Shown here: positions 15,607-22,672 of the stretch, piece by piece | How the letters are laid out: the number at the start of each line of letters is the position of its first letter | Numbering within the stretch: the first letter of the stretch is position 1 | Source of the DNA: an uncultured bacterium | Lineage (GTDB): Bacteria; Bacillota; Clostridia; Lachnospirales; Lachnospiraceae | Reading direction: 5' to 3' | Assembly: GCA_937916345.1 (NCBI GenBank) | Contig: CALFUE010000113.1 | Span: forward strand, 1 to 26,509 | Length of the DNA: 26,509 nt | Program-made: the position numbers and the translations under genes | The notes under the pieces: model-generated | Told to the model about the DNA's origin: nothing | What the model saw: only the letters and a program-made list of their open reading frames with translations | Databases searched by the model: none

Positions 15607-16434
15607 TTATCTGTCAAAACCCGATATGCTCTTATGCAGCAGCTTCCTGAATTCAGGCGCCACGCGGTTTGCGGTCTCTTCCACTTCCTCCTGTGTCAAT
15701 GGCGTCGGTGAGATGCCTGCCGCAAGATTTGACACACAGGATATCCCCGCAATATCAAGCCCCATGTGTCTGGCCGCGATGGCCTCCACCACCGTGCTCA
15801 TACCGACGGCATCAGCCCCCAGCATCCTATACATCGCGATCTCTGAGGGCGTCTCGTACTGAGGCCCGGTTGTCTGGATATATACTCCCTCCTTTAAGGT
15901 AATACCCAGCTCAAAGGCTGCCCCTCTTATCACATTATTCATATCCTCATTATATACGAATGACATATCCGGGAACCTGACCCCCAGCTCGTCAATGTTT
16001 TTTCCCACCAGAGGCGAGGGTACAAAGGATGAGATGTGGTCGGTTATCAGCATGAAATCGCCTATTGAAAGTCTTCTGGCAATACCGCCCGACGCATTCG
16101 TGATGAGAAGCTTCTCTGCCCCCAGTCTCCCCATAAGCCTGACAGGCAGGACAACATCCGAAATATCATAACCCTCATAATAATGGATCCTGCCCTGCAT
16201 TACCACTACAGGCACATCCTCCACACAGCCGAATACAAACCGCCCCACATGATAGGGCGCGGTGGATACGGGAAAGCCCTCTATATCCTTATAATCGATC
16301 GTGCATTCTGCCTTGAGCTCGTCAGCGAATGCCCCCAGACCCGATCCAAGGATCACAGCCACCTTCGGCTTAAAATCCGTCTTTGCTCTGACAGATCTCT
16401 CACACGATAAAATCTTTTCATAGATCTCACTCAT
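15607..16434 (-). CDS. Purine-nucleoside phosphorylase
   Basis: This 275-residue trimeric-type purine nucleoside phosphorylase splits inosine, guanosine or their deoxy forms with phosphate into base and pentose-1-phosphate, in the cytoplasm. Motifs seen are the phosphate loop GSGLG (residues 30-34), VVVMQGRIHYYEGYD, LLITNASGGI, TTGPQYETPSEI (base/ribose pocket), DAVGMSTVVEAIAARH, and SCVSNLAAGI. A full-length family member is about 270-280 residues, so it is complete. A strong ribosome site (GGGAGGGG) precedes the ATG. It starts 19 bases after the degenerate GGDEF-EAL gene and ends 17 bases before the deaminase gene, so the three are probably one transcript. Confidence 0.93.
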   Translation of the reverse strand: MSEIYEKILSCERSVRAKTDFKPKVAVILGSGLGAFADELKAECTIDYKDIEGFPVSTAPYHVGRFVFGCVEDVPVVVMQGRIHYYEGYDISDVVLPVRLMGRLGAEKLLITNASGGIARRLSIGDFMLITDHISSFVPSPLVGKNIDELGVRFPDMSFVYNEDMNNVIRGAAFELGITLKEGVYIQTTGPQYETPSEIAMYRMLGADAVGMSTVVEAIAARHMGLDIAGISCVSNLAAGISPTPLTQEEVEETANRVAPEFRKLLHKSISGFDR

Positions 16435-16453
16435 CTGTTCACCCCTCCCTTTC

Positions 16454-18730
16454 CTAAATATATCGCTTTATAAATTCCTCGGGCTTTATGGCCATATCAA
16501 AATAATTACCCTGATACATCCTGCAGCCAAGTTTTTTAATCAGCATAAATATGTCTTCATCAGAAACCCTCTCGGGCACGATCTCCATTCCCATACTCTT
16601 TGCCACATGTATGATAGCCTCCACAATCTCTCCGGACTTCTCCTTATCATCGGGATCATAGAGAATACCCATGTCGACCTTTATGGCGGAAACTTTCAAC
16701 TGCCTGAGCAGATCCACCGAGGCGTAGGCGCTTCCGAAATTGTCCATCCAAACCACGAACCCGCTTTTTTTCAGCCTGTCAATAACGAGCTTTTGATTAT
16801 CCTTGTTGCGATAGCTGGAAATATCCGCGATTTCTAAATGCAGATTTTCTTTTTTGACGTTGAATTCTTCCGCGAGGCCGGTCAGATAATCATATATGTC
16901 CGCCTGATTCAGATCTCTTCCGGTAACATTGACCGACACGAACAGATCCTCCCTGCCCATGTCCTTCCAGCGTCTCAGCTCCTTTACAGCCTCGCGCCAC
17001 ATGTGCTGATCCAGCCTGTATATCTGACCGGTCTGTTCAAAGAAATCTATAAACTCCTCAGGCATTATGATCTTTCCGTCAGGTCTGAACCATCTCACCA
17101 GACCCTCGGCTCCCAGCACCGAACCATCCACGGAGACCACCGGCTGAAGCATCATCTTTATCTCACCGTTCAGTATGGCGTCAAAGAGTCTGACCGCGTA
17201 AACCTGCTCACCTGCTATCCGCCTCTCTATCTCTTCATTGTGGTAAATGATCCTTCTGCTGGTTCCAGACAGCTGTCGTGACGCTAGCAGTGCCTTGTCA
17301 CACATGACAGATACAGGGACCGAAGAATCCTTTATCTCATAGACACCGATCATCACATGCATGGTAAAATGGCTATGTTCCACCAGCCTGTCCACCGTGT
17401 ATGTAAATTCCAGAAACATCTTTTCATTGTAAAACTCAATGGGGAGCAGCGCGGCAAAGCAGTCACTGCCCATTCTTCCGTAAATACCCTTGTCACTGCA
17501 CTCGACAAAAAGCTGCGCGGTAGACGCGAGTATCTCGTCGCCCTTCCGGCGTCCGAACAGCCTGTTCAGCAGGCGGAAATTTTCGAAGTTGGAACAGATA
17601 ATCAGATATTTTTCCTTTGTTCTTTTTCTGAGTACCTCCTCTGCCTGCTCCATGAAATATTCCTTGTTCATCAACCCCGTCAGGGTATCTGTATGATTCT
17701 TCTCCCTCTCCTGTGAGATGAGCATCATAGGCTGAGTCACATCCCTCATGATGAAGAAACTGCCGACCTCCATGTCTTTATTCTCGGTAATCTTTTCTAT
17801 GAAGACTCTGTAGAAACGAACTCCCCTCTCGTCCTTTCTGATGGTTATACCGTCATCGCTGACCTCGCCCTCCAACAGATATTTCTCCATGGCGTCATTC
17901 ACGGTGATGGTTTCCATATCATCGGTATCCAGTATTCTCATTGCAAGCGCATTAGCGTAGATATTGTCACCGTTCTCGTCAAAGATCAGTATGCCATCGT
18001 CCATCTCATCTATGATACGGTGGAGCATTACGGTTCTCAGCTTGTCATAGGTATATGAGCTGGAGATATTTGATGTGATCAAAATGAACAGTCCGTAGAG
18101 ACACACAGACCAGTCATTCCTTAAATTGAAGAACATGTATGCCACATTTACCACTACGATGATCAGAAGAGCCACTACATAGGATAAATATCTGACACGG
18201 TAGATCCTTGCGACGCCGGCCGCCTTTCTGATCAGCATGACAAACATCAGCAGTATCAGAAAATAGTCAAAATACAAATGCAGATTGTATGGCCAGAAAG
18301 CCACATTTACAAAATAGACCTGACCCTGCTCGGACTGGAATCTCTCAAGCAGAAAGCAGTGATGAGTCAGGGTATTTACATTCAGCGAAATCACATCTAT
18401 GGCCGCCACAATCATTAAGACACCGGCAAACTTGCGCAAAAACAGGCTGCCTGTCTCGCCGGTATAAAAGATCATGTATCTGACAAAGGATATAAGCAGT
18501 ATATCGATCCCTGCAAAATAGATGGCAAAAAGCGGGTAAGCGTATGTCAGACTGCTGTTTAGGGCGATTACGACATTGTCAAGCATGCAAAGAGCAGCCC
18601 AGATGGTAACATTTCTGATATATCCGGTCTCTTTGCTGGTATTCTTTTTTTTGATGAAGAAATAGTTTACGACCAGTAATCCCAGAAAAATGATCGTAAC
18701 ATAGATATAAACTATGCCTTCGCCCGCCAT
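16454..18730 (-). CDS. Membrane protein with PAS, degenerate GGDEF and degenerate EAL domains
   Basis: This 758-residue protein has about seven transmembrane helices (residues 5-230), a PAS-like sensor segment (about 235-340, MDDGILIFDENGDNIYANALAMRIL), a GGDEF domain (about 345-500) and an EAL domain (about 520-755). Active members make or break cyclic-di-GMP, but key residues are missing. The GGDEF signature is GSDCF (421-425), with the catalytic Glu replaced by Cys. EAL is EGL (E542). LEITE is LEIAD. DDFG is DNFG (D663, N664). AEGVE is PERVS. Loss of the second Asp of DDFG and of the last Glu should remove the metal site. It is therefore probably a nucleotide-binding receptor or regulator at the membrane, not an enzyme (inference). 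It sits 18 bases after a GH5 cellulase gene and 19 before pnp, in one likely transcript. Confidence 0.9.
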   Translation of the reverse strand: MAGEGIVYIYVTIIFLGLLVVNYFFIKKKNTSKETGYIRNVTIWAALCMLDNVVIALNSSLTYAYPLFAIYFAGIDILLISFVRYMIFYTGETGSLFLRKFAGVLMIVAAIDVISLNVNTLTHHCFLLERFQSEQGQVYFVNVAFWPYNLHLYFDYFLILLMFVMLIRKAAGVARIYRVRYLSYVVALLIIVVVNVAYMFFNLRNDWSVCLYGLFILITSNISSSYTYDKLRTVMLHRIIDEMDDGILIFDENGDNIYANALAMRILDTDDMETITVNDAMEKYLLEGEVSDDGITIRKDERGVRFYRVFIEKITENKDMEVGSFFIMRDVTQPMMLISQEREKNHTDTLTGLMNKEYFMEQAEEVLRKRTKEKYLIICSNFENFRLLNRLFGRRKGDEILASTAQLFVECSDKGIYGRMGSDCFAALLPIEFYNEKMFLEFTYTVDRLVEHSHFTMHVMIGVYEIKDSSVPVSVMCDKALLASRQLSGTSRRIIYHNEEIERRIAGEQVYAVRLFDAILNGEIKMMLQPVVSVDGSVLGAEGLVRWFRPDGKIIMPEEFIDFFEQTGQIYRLDQHMWREAVKELRRWKDMGREDLFVSVNVTGRDLNQADIYDYLTGLAEEFNVKKENLHLEIADISSYRNKDNQKLVIDRLKKSGFVVWMDNFGSAYASVDLLRQLKVSAIKVDMGILYDPDDKEKSGEIVEAIIHVAKSMGMEIVPERVSDEDIFMLIKKLGCRMYQGNYFDMAIKPEEFIKRYI

Positions 18731-18748
18731 AAGGAAATGCTCCCTGTC

Positions 18749-20098
18749 TTATCTCATACTGTAGTAGATCAGCTGATCAACGATATCAGGATAAAGGAAA
18801 GTGTTGGAAACCCTTCTTAGGAGTCCGAAATTCTCTCCAGAACCATTGAACGAATTGTTGTCCCACCATACACACGGAATGCCGTAATGTGAGGCCCGTG
18901 CAACAAAATATGCCGCATGCTCCACTCTTGCTTCGGTATTGTTGTCCTTATTCATGGAACCGAACTCACCTATCACCACGCCGATTCCTCTGGTTATATA
19001 TTTATCATAGAGTTTTTTTAACACGGCATCGATATCTCCCGTGCCATTGTTTCCGGAAATCGAAAACTCGTTTGTGCCGGATTTGTCCAAAGCAAAGCTG
19101 TAGGGAGTGTAAGCATGCGCCGAGATCAGTATCCTGTTTTCCGCAGTTGCATATGTGTCCTCAGGAATCTTGAAGGCATTTACGGTGCAGAAGTCAGGCG
19201 ACGCGCAATAGCCGGGAACCATGATATATCTGTCGGGATTGTGACCTGAGCCGTTCTGTCTTATTGTGTCGACTATCGCCTGATTGAGCTGATTAATGCA
19301 GTCACAGGCCTCCGCGCCATCGCCGGATGTGGTGGAGCTGAGCCACCACTCATGATCCGTACCTACCTGCCTCGGCTCATTCATGGTCTCAAAAATCACA
19401 TGCTCGTCGTAATCGGCAAATCTCCCGGAAACCTGTTCCCAGATCTTTGTGGTATAAGCGACAGACTGATCCAGCTTCTCATAAGAAGGATACTCGTAAT
19501 CCGGGGAATTGTCGTGATGGATATTAATTATGACATACAAGCCCCTGTCGTAGGCCCAGTTTACCACCTCCTGGACTCTGTCAAGCCATGGAGTGCTGAT
19601 ATTGTAGTCCTCATCCACATGATTATGCCATGACACCGGTATCCTGATTGTCTTGAAGCCGGCCTCATACAGTGTCTGTATGTGCGCCTCCTCTGTCTTT
19701 ACTCCGACCCATACGCTCTCGTAATCCATCTCATCACTGACGCCTGAATCCACGGCATCAAAAGTATTTCCGAGGTTCCACCCAATGCCCATGTCGGAAG
19801 TAAACCTTATGGCCTCGCTGTCGGGGATCTCATCCTCACTGAAATCAGGCAGCTCTATGGGCTCACTCCCGAAGGGAGTGAGAGAAACGGCATCTTTACT
19901 ATCTGTGGTCTGCTCTTCGACAGTCCAGACGTCCTGCTCCCCGGTCGACTGAGTATTCTCTTCTGTCATCTGAATATTCTCTGCTGTCGTCTGAGTATTC
20001 TCCGCTGTCGCAGTCTCTTCGACGTTATTCCCGGCCGTACCGCATCCCGCCAGAGCCGCCGTAAGAAGGCATACTGCAAGAGTTTTTGATTTTTTCAT
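18749..20098 (-). CDS. GH5 family endoglucanase lipoprotein
   Basis: This 449-residue protein begins with a lipoprotein signal peptide (lipobox ALAGC, Cys19). A linker with three 7-residue repeats (TAENTQ-type) and an acidic spacer follow, then a glycoside hydrolase family 5 barrel. The family fingerprint is clear: GWNLGNTFDA, KTIRIPVSWHNHV, YVIINIHHDN, acid/base E241 in FETMNEPRQ, SAHAYTPYSF, nucleophile E378 in VVIGEFGSMNKD, and WWDNNSFNGSGENFGL. It should cut beta-1,4-glucan (cellulose, xyloglucan or mixed-linkage glucan) while tethered to the membrane; the exact substrate is not visible. A GAGGAG site is upstream. It is the first gene of the tight string running down to alaS, and it follows a strong terminator. 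Confidence 0.93.
   Translation of the reverse strand: MKKSKTLAVCLLTAALAGCGTAGNNVEETATAENTQTTAENIQMTEENTQSTGEQDVWTVEEQTTDSKDAVSLTPFGSEPIELPDFSEDEIPDSEAIRFTSDMGIGWNLGNTFDAVDSGVSDEMDYESVWVGVKTEEAHIQTLYEAGFKTIRIPVSWHNHVDEDYNISTPWLDRVQEVVNWAYDRGLYVIINIHHDNSPDYEYPSYEKLDQSVAYTTKIWEQVSGRFADYDEHVIFETMNEPRQVGTDHEWWLSSTTSGDGAEACDCINQLNQAIVDTIRQNGSGHNPDRYIMVPGYCASPDFCTVNAFKIPEDTYATAENRILISAHAYTPYSFALDKSGTNEFSISGNNGTGDIDAVLKKLYDKYITRGIGVVIGEFGSMNKDNNTEARVEHAAYFVARASHYGIPCVWWDNNSFNGSGENFGLLRRVSNTFLYPDIVDQLIYYSMR
19949..20011 (-). repeat. 21-bp tandem repeat, three copies, in the cellulase linker
   Basis: Units at 19949-19969, 19970-19990 and 19991-20011 differ at a few bases and each encodes a 7-residue block of the type T-A-E-N-T-Q-x. 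They form the flexible spacer between the lipid anchor and the GH5 domain. Copy number may vary between strains. Confidence 0.8.
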
Positions 20099-20112
20099 GA
20101 TGGTCTCCTCAT

Positions 20113-20131
20113 AATTGATCTGAAATCAATT
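20113..20131. promoter_or_regulatory. Palindrome just downstream of a -10 box (candidate operator)
   Basis: AATTGAT (20113-20119) and ATCAATT (20125-20131) form a perfect 7-bp inverted repeat with a 5-base spacer. On the minus strand it lies 3 bases downstream of TATAGT (20135-20140), a likely -10 box. This places it over the transcription start of the GH5/GGDEF-EAL gene string, where a repressor would act. The -35 (TTGCTT at 18-base spacing) is weak. Confidence 0.45.
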
Positions 20132-20165
20132 TAAACTATACCACATACTGCCCCTAAAAAGCAAG

Positions 20166-20196
20166 AAAAAGCCCTGTGCCATGCACAGGGCTTTTT
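20166..20196 (-). terminator. Strong rho-independent terminator of the three-gene secreted-protein operon
   Basis: A 14-bp perfect stem pairs 20166-20179 with 20183-20196 around the loop CAT. Its core is GCCCTGTGC/GCACAGGGC flanked by A5 and T5, so the RNA hairpin is followed by a U-run on the minus strand. It lies 22 bases after the stop of the gene at 20218. Confidence 0.92.
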
Positions 20197-20217
20197 TGCT
20201 CTATCAAAATCGACTTA

Positions 20218-21039
20218 TCACTTAACTACTACCTTGATCGTAACTTTCTTTGCAGCCTTTGCATAATCGTCTGAAGCCTTGGCTGTAACCTTTGTAGAGA
20301 TCTTATAGGTTCCTGCCGTGGTTCCCTTCTTTACAGTAACCTTTCCCTTCTTGTCGACGGATACGTTACCTGTCTTGTCGCTCTTTGCCGTAAAGGACGG
20401 GACCGTCTTTGCGATAGCCTGTACGCTAAAGGTCTTTGCTGCCTTTGCCAGGTCTGTTGCCTTGAAAGTCTTCTTGTTGCCTGATACTGTTATGGTCTGT
20501 GTTTCTTTTTCAGAGGATGCAGTTGTGGCAGCAGATGCCGCAGGAGTAATATCCGTACTTCCCGCGAAAATCTTCACAGACTTTACTGTGGGTTCTCCAC
20601 CCCACCAATGACACAGTACAAAATTCGCATACCAGTCATCATCACTATGACTCTTGTAAACCGAAGGAACATTTACAGTAAGCACATACTCATTTGCTGC
20701 GCTGCCATCCTTGAGCTCATAATCTTTTCCGCTTCCGGCATTTCCCCATTCCTTCTGGTCACTCCAGCCACCATTATCTGTACAGCTCGGTGCAACACCG
20801 CCGCCTGAGCCTGCCGAGAGATCCTTGACCTCCAATGTGTATTCAATCTTGGTCACACTGGTGGCGTCAATCCCCAAATCCCTGAAACTGATCGTATAGT
20901 TACCATCTTCAGTAATAAAACCTATATCTGCGGTGCTCTTTGCCGCCGCAGACACATCTGCCGCGCTAAACGCTGCTGTTCCCGAAAACGCAAGCACTGC
21001 GGTGAGCGCCGCAGATAAAACCTTTTTGAAAATCTTCAT
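20218..21039 (-). CDS. Secreted protein: carbohydrate-binding-like module plus lysine-rich Ig-like module
   Basis: This is a 273-residue protein with a signal peptide (cleavage near AFSA-A, residue 26). The N-terminal module (about 36-165) is beta-rich, with aromatic and glycine signatures GGGV, WSDQKEWGNA, WYANFVLCHWWGG and VKSVKIF; these are exposed Trp residues typical of cellulose-binding surfaces. It is clearly related to the module of the next upstream gene (21070-21705). A short Ala/Thr linker leads to a 93-residue C-terminal module (181-273) starting QTITVSGNKKTFKATDLAKAAK. It is rich in Lys, of the Ig-like type common in Lachnospiraceae surface proteins. I see no catalytic residues and no anchor. 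The basic module could bind the cell wall by charge (inference). It is the last gene of the operon before the terminator. A CBM family cannot be assigned by eye. Confidence 0.85.
   Translation of the reverse strand: MKIFKKVLSAALTAVLAFSGTAAFSAADVSAAAKSTADIGFITEDGNYTISFRDLGIDATSVTKIEYTLEVKDLSAGSGGGVAPSCTDNGGWSDQKEWGNAGSGKDYELKDGSAANEYVLTVNVPSVYKSHSDDDWYANFVLCHWWGGEPTVKSVKIFAGSTDITPAASAATTASSEKETQTITVSGNKKTFKATDLAKAAKTFSVQAIAKTVPSFTAKSDKTGNVSVDKKGKVTVKKGTTAGTYKISTKVTAKASDDYAKAAKKVTIKVVVK
20405..20466 (-). repeat. 62-base perfect duplicate (copy 1)
   Basis: This block of the C-terminal module of the gene at 20218-21039 is identical, third codon positions included, to bases 21909-21970. It starts GTCTTTGCGATAGCC on the plus strand. 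The identity implies recent duplication or gene conversion. Confidence 0.9.
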
Positions 21040-21069
21040 AGTCGTTCTTTACCTCCTGATCGATCCGGT

Positions 21070-21705
21070 TCAAAGAGAATTTCTTTTCCTGAGTGCAAAG
21101 ATGATGAGTCCTGCAGCTGCTATCACCATAACGATACCCGCTGTGGGAGCTACATCTGCAGTCTTTGCTACTGTAGCCGGCGCCTCCTCTGAAGAAGCTT
21201 CGGTTTCTGCAGCAGTCTCGACTAATACAGCCGCCCCGCCGTCAGAGATGGTGACTGAGGTGATCACGATGGGATCGCCCCACCACTGCTGCAGACAGAT
21301 CTGTGCGTAATAATCCTCAGGAGCAACCTCGCCGAACTCGCCATCAGGAATATCAAATGTCATAGACCATGATCCGTCAGCTCCTGATGCGATAACGGGC
21401 TGATCGGCATTTCCCCAGTAGTTTGACTCCTTCTGATCCCAGCCGCAGGCAGATCCATTGAACATCAGACCGCCGCCGAAGCCCTCAGAGTCATCAGCCG
21501 TGAAATTGAAGGTGATAGACTTTACGGTTGCGGGATCATATCCCTCGGCAACCAGGTCTACCGAATACATTCCGTCGTCTCCGACAGAACCTACACCGGA
21601 TGTATTGCTGCCAATAGCCGCAAATACCGATGTGCTCATGGAAAGTGTCAGCGCGAATGCACATGCGCCTGCCAGTACCTTTGATAAAGCATTTTTGATT
21701 TCCAT
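21070..21705 (-). CDS. Secreted carbohydrate-binding-like protein with C-terminal membrane anchor
   Basis: This 211-residue protein has a signal peptide ending TSVFA-A (residue 29). One beta-rich module (about 37-165) carries GFGGGLMFNG, GWDQKESNYWGNA, YYAQICLQQWWGDP and ITSVTIS, matching the N-terminal module of the gene at 20218-21039 in order and spacing. An acidic linker (ETAAETEASSEEAP) is followed by AKTADVAP, a hydrophobic helix (TAGIVMVIAAAGLIIFAL) and the charged end RKRNSL. This layout is that of a sortase substrate or stop-transfer anchor, but the LPXTG motif is absent: VAKTAD stands where Lachnospiraceae proteins often have PKTGD. It is probably displayed on the cell surface. A strong site AAGGAGGGGG follows the previous stop, and the gene sits 16 bases after it. 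Confidence 0.85.
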   Translation of the reverse strand: MEIKNALSKVLAGACAFALTLSMSTSVFAAIGSNTSGVGSVGDDGMYSVDLVAEGYDPATVKSITFNFTADDSEGFGGGLMFNGSACGWDQKESNYWGNADQPVIASGADGSWSMTFDIPDGEFGEVAPEDYYAQICLQQWWGDPIVITSVTISDGGAAVLVETAAETEASSEEAPATVAKTADVAPTAGIVMVIAAAGLIIFALRKRNSL

Positions 21706-21721
21706 CAGTTTCCCCCTCCTT

Positions 21722-22531
21722 TTATTTTACAACAACTTTAACCGTTACCTTTTTTGTAGCCTTCTTGTAAACACTTGATGCCTTTGCAACTACCTTTGTA
21801 GCTATCTTATAAGTTCCTGCCGCGGTCCCCTTCTTTACAGTAACCTTTCCGGAAGTGTCGATAGATACATTGCCTGTCTTGTCGCTCTTTGCCGTAAAGG
21901 AAGGCGCTGTCTTTGCGATAGCCTGTACGCTAAAGGTCTTTGCTGCCTTTGCCAGGTCTGTTGCCTTGAAGGTCTTTTTATTTCCGCTGACACTGATGGT
22001 CTGAGTCTGCTTTGAAGCTGCCGAAGCCGTATCAGCGGCTGCTGCCTGCTCGCCCAGTGTAAACGTAATCTCTAACGAAGTAAATGAGAGAGTGTTTGAT
22101 ACTGCGGGAGCACTTTTTGTGTTGCCGAACTCGTTGTAAAACTCAATCCTGTAGTTACCATTCTCCTCTATGTCACCGGTAAGAACCTTTGAAAAATCAA
22201 CAGCAACATCCTTTCCGTCCGCCTTCATGGAAACAGCGGTAAGAGGAGCCGTGTCCGCAAGTGACGCACCACCCTTAATATCTATTACGAATACCGTAAG
22301 ACCTTCAGCAACTGATTCCGCCGTGTAGGAGAGAGTATATGTGCCGGCTCCCTTTACAGTCGTCTTTACATTATCTCCCCACTCCTGAGGATACCAGTCT
22401 CCATCCGCGAATCCCAGCACCGCCGTGTAAGAATCGGCTGCATAAACCTCTGTCGCAGAAAAAGCAAACGCGCCCGTAAACGCCAATGCCGCACTCAAAG
22501 CCAACGAAACAACCTTCTTAAACATTTTCAT
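21722..22531 (-). CDS. Secreted protein: cellulase-type beta-sandwich module plus lysine-rich Ig-like module
   Basis: This 269-residue protein has a signal peptide ending AFAFSA-T (about residue 26). The N-terminal module (about 33-165) has GFADGDWYPQEWGDNVKTTVKGAGTYTLSY, VFVIDIKG, VSMKADGKDVAV, GDIEENGNYRIEFYNEFGNT and LEITFTL. The same plan (V.G.GTYTV ... I.VDG ... N-W/F-G ... VTFTL) is seen in the two modules flanking the GH5 domain of the gene at 24039-26453. That suggests a shared carbohydrate-binding role; the CBM65 family of Eubacterium cellulosolvens is a possible comparator but is not confirmed. The C-terminal 93 residues (177-269) are about 86% identical to those of the protein at 20218-21039. 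First gene of the operon, behind a strong promoter and an 80-90 base leader with AGGAGG. Confidence 0.85.
   Translation of the reverse strand: MKMFKKVVSLALSAALAFTGAFAFSATEVYAADSYTAVLGFADGDWYPQEWGDNVKTTVKGAGTYTLSYTAESVAEGLTVFVIDIKGGASLADTAPLTAVSMKADGKDVAVDFSKVLTGDIEENGNYRIEFYNEFGNTKSAPAVSNTLSFTSLEITFTLGEQAAAADTASAASKQTQTISVSGNKKTFKATDLAKAAKTFSVQAIAKTAPSFTAKSDKTGNVSIDTSGKVTVKKGTAAGTYKIATKVVAKASSVYKKATKKVTVKVVVK
21909..21970 (-). repeat. 62-base perfect duplicate (copy 2)
   Basis: Second copy of the block at 20405-20466, in the C-terminal module of the gene at 21722-22531 and in the same orientation. Flanking parts of the module are similar but not identical. Confidence 0.9.
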
Positions 22532-22622
22532 TCTTCCTTAAACCTCCTGTCTGAATCAATAACAAACTACAGCAACATTTATTTAAGCTCTGTCTCCCCC
22601 CCTTTCATAAAATACACGGAAA

Positions 22623-22651
22623 ATTATATCACTTGCGCAAATCTATGGCAA
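22623..22651 (-). promoter_or_regulatory. Strong sigma-A promoter of the secreted-protein operon
   Basis: On the minus strand TTGCCA (22646-22651) is followed after exactly 17 bases by TATAAT (22623-22628), a perfect -10. Transcription would start about 85 bases before the ATG of the gene at 21722-22531. No other promoter of comparable quality is seen in the right-hand region, which suggests high expression of the three small proteins. Confidence 0.8.
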
Positions 22652-22672
22652 TCATCCATTAAATATTTCCGA

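Noticed and set aside
19949..20011. CRISPR-like short repeats
   Set aside because: The three 21-base units are directly adjacent without spacers and encode an in-frame linker.
21204..21260. Canonical LPXTG sortase site in the anchored surface protein
   Set aside because: The region reads AKTADVAP; no LPXTG is present. I kept it only as a possible variant.
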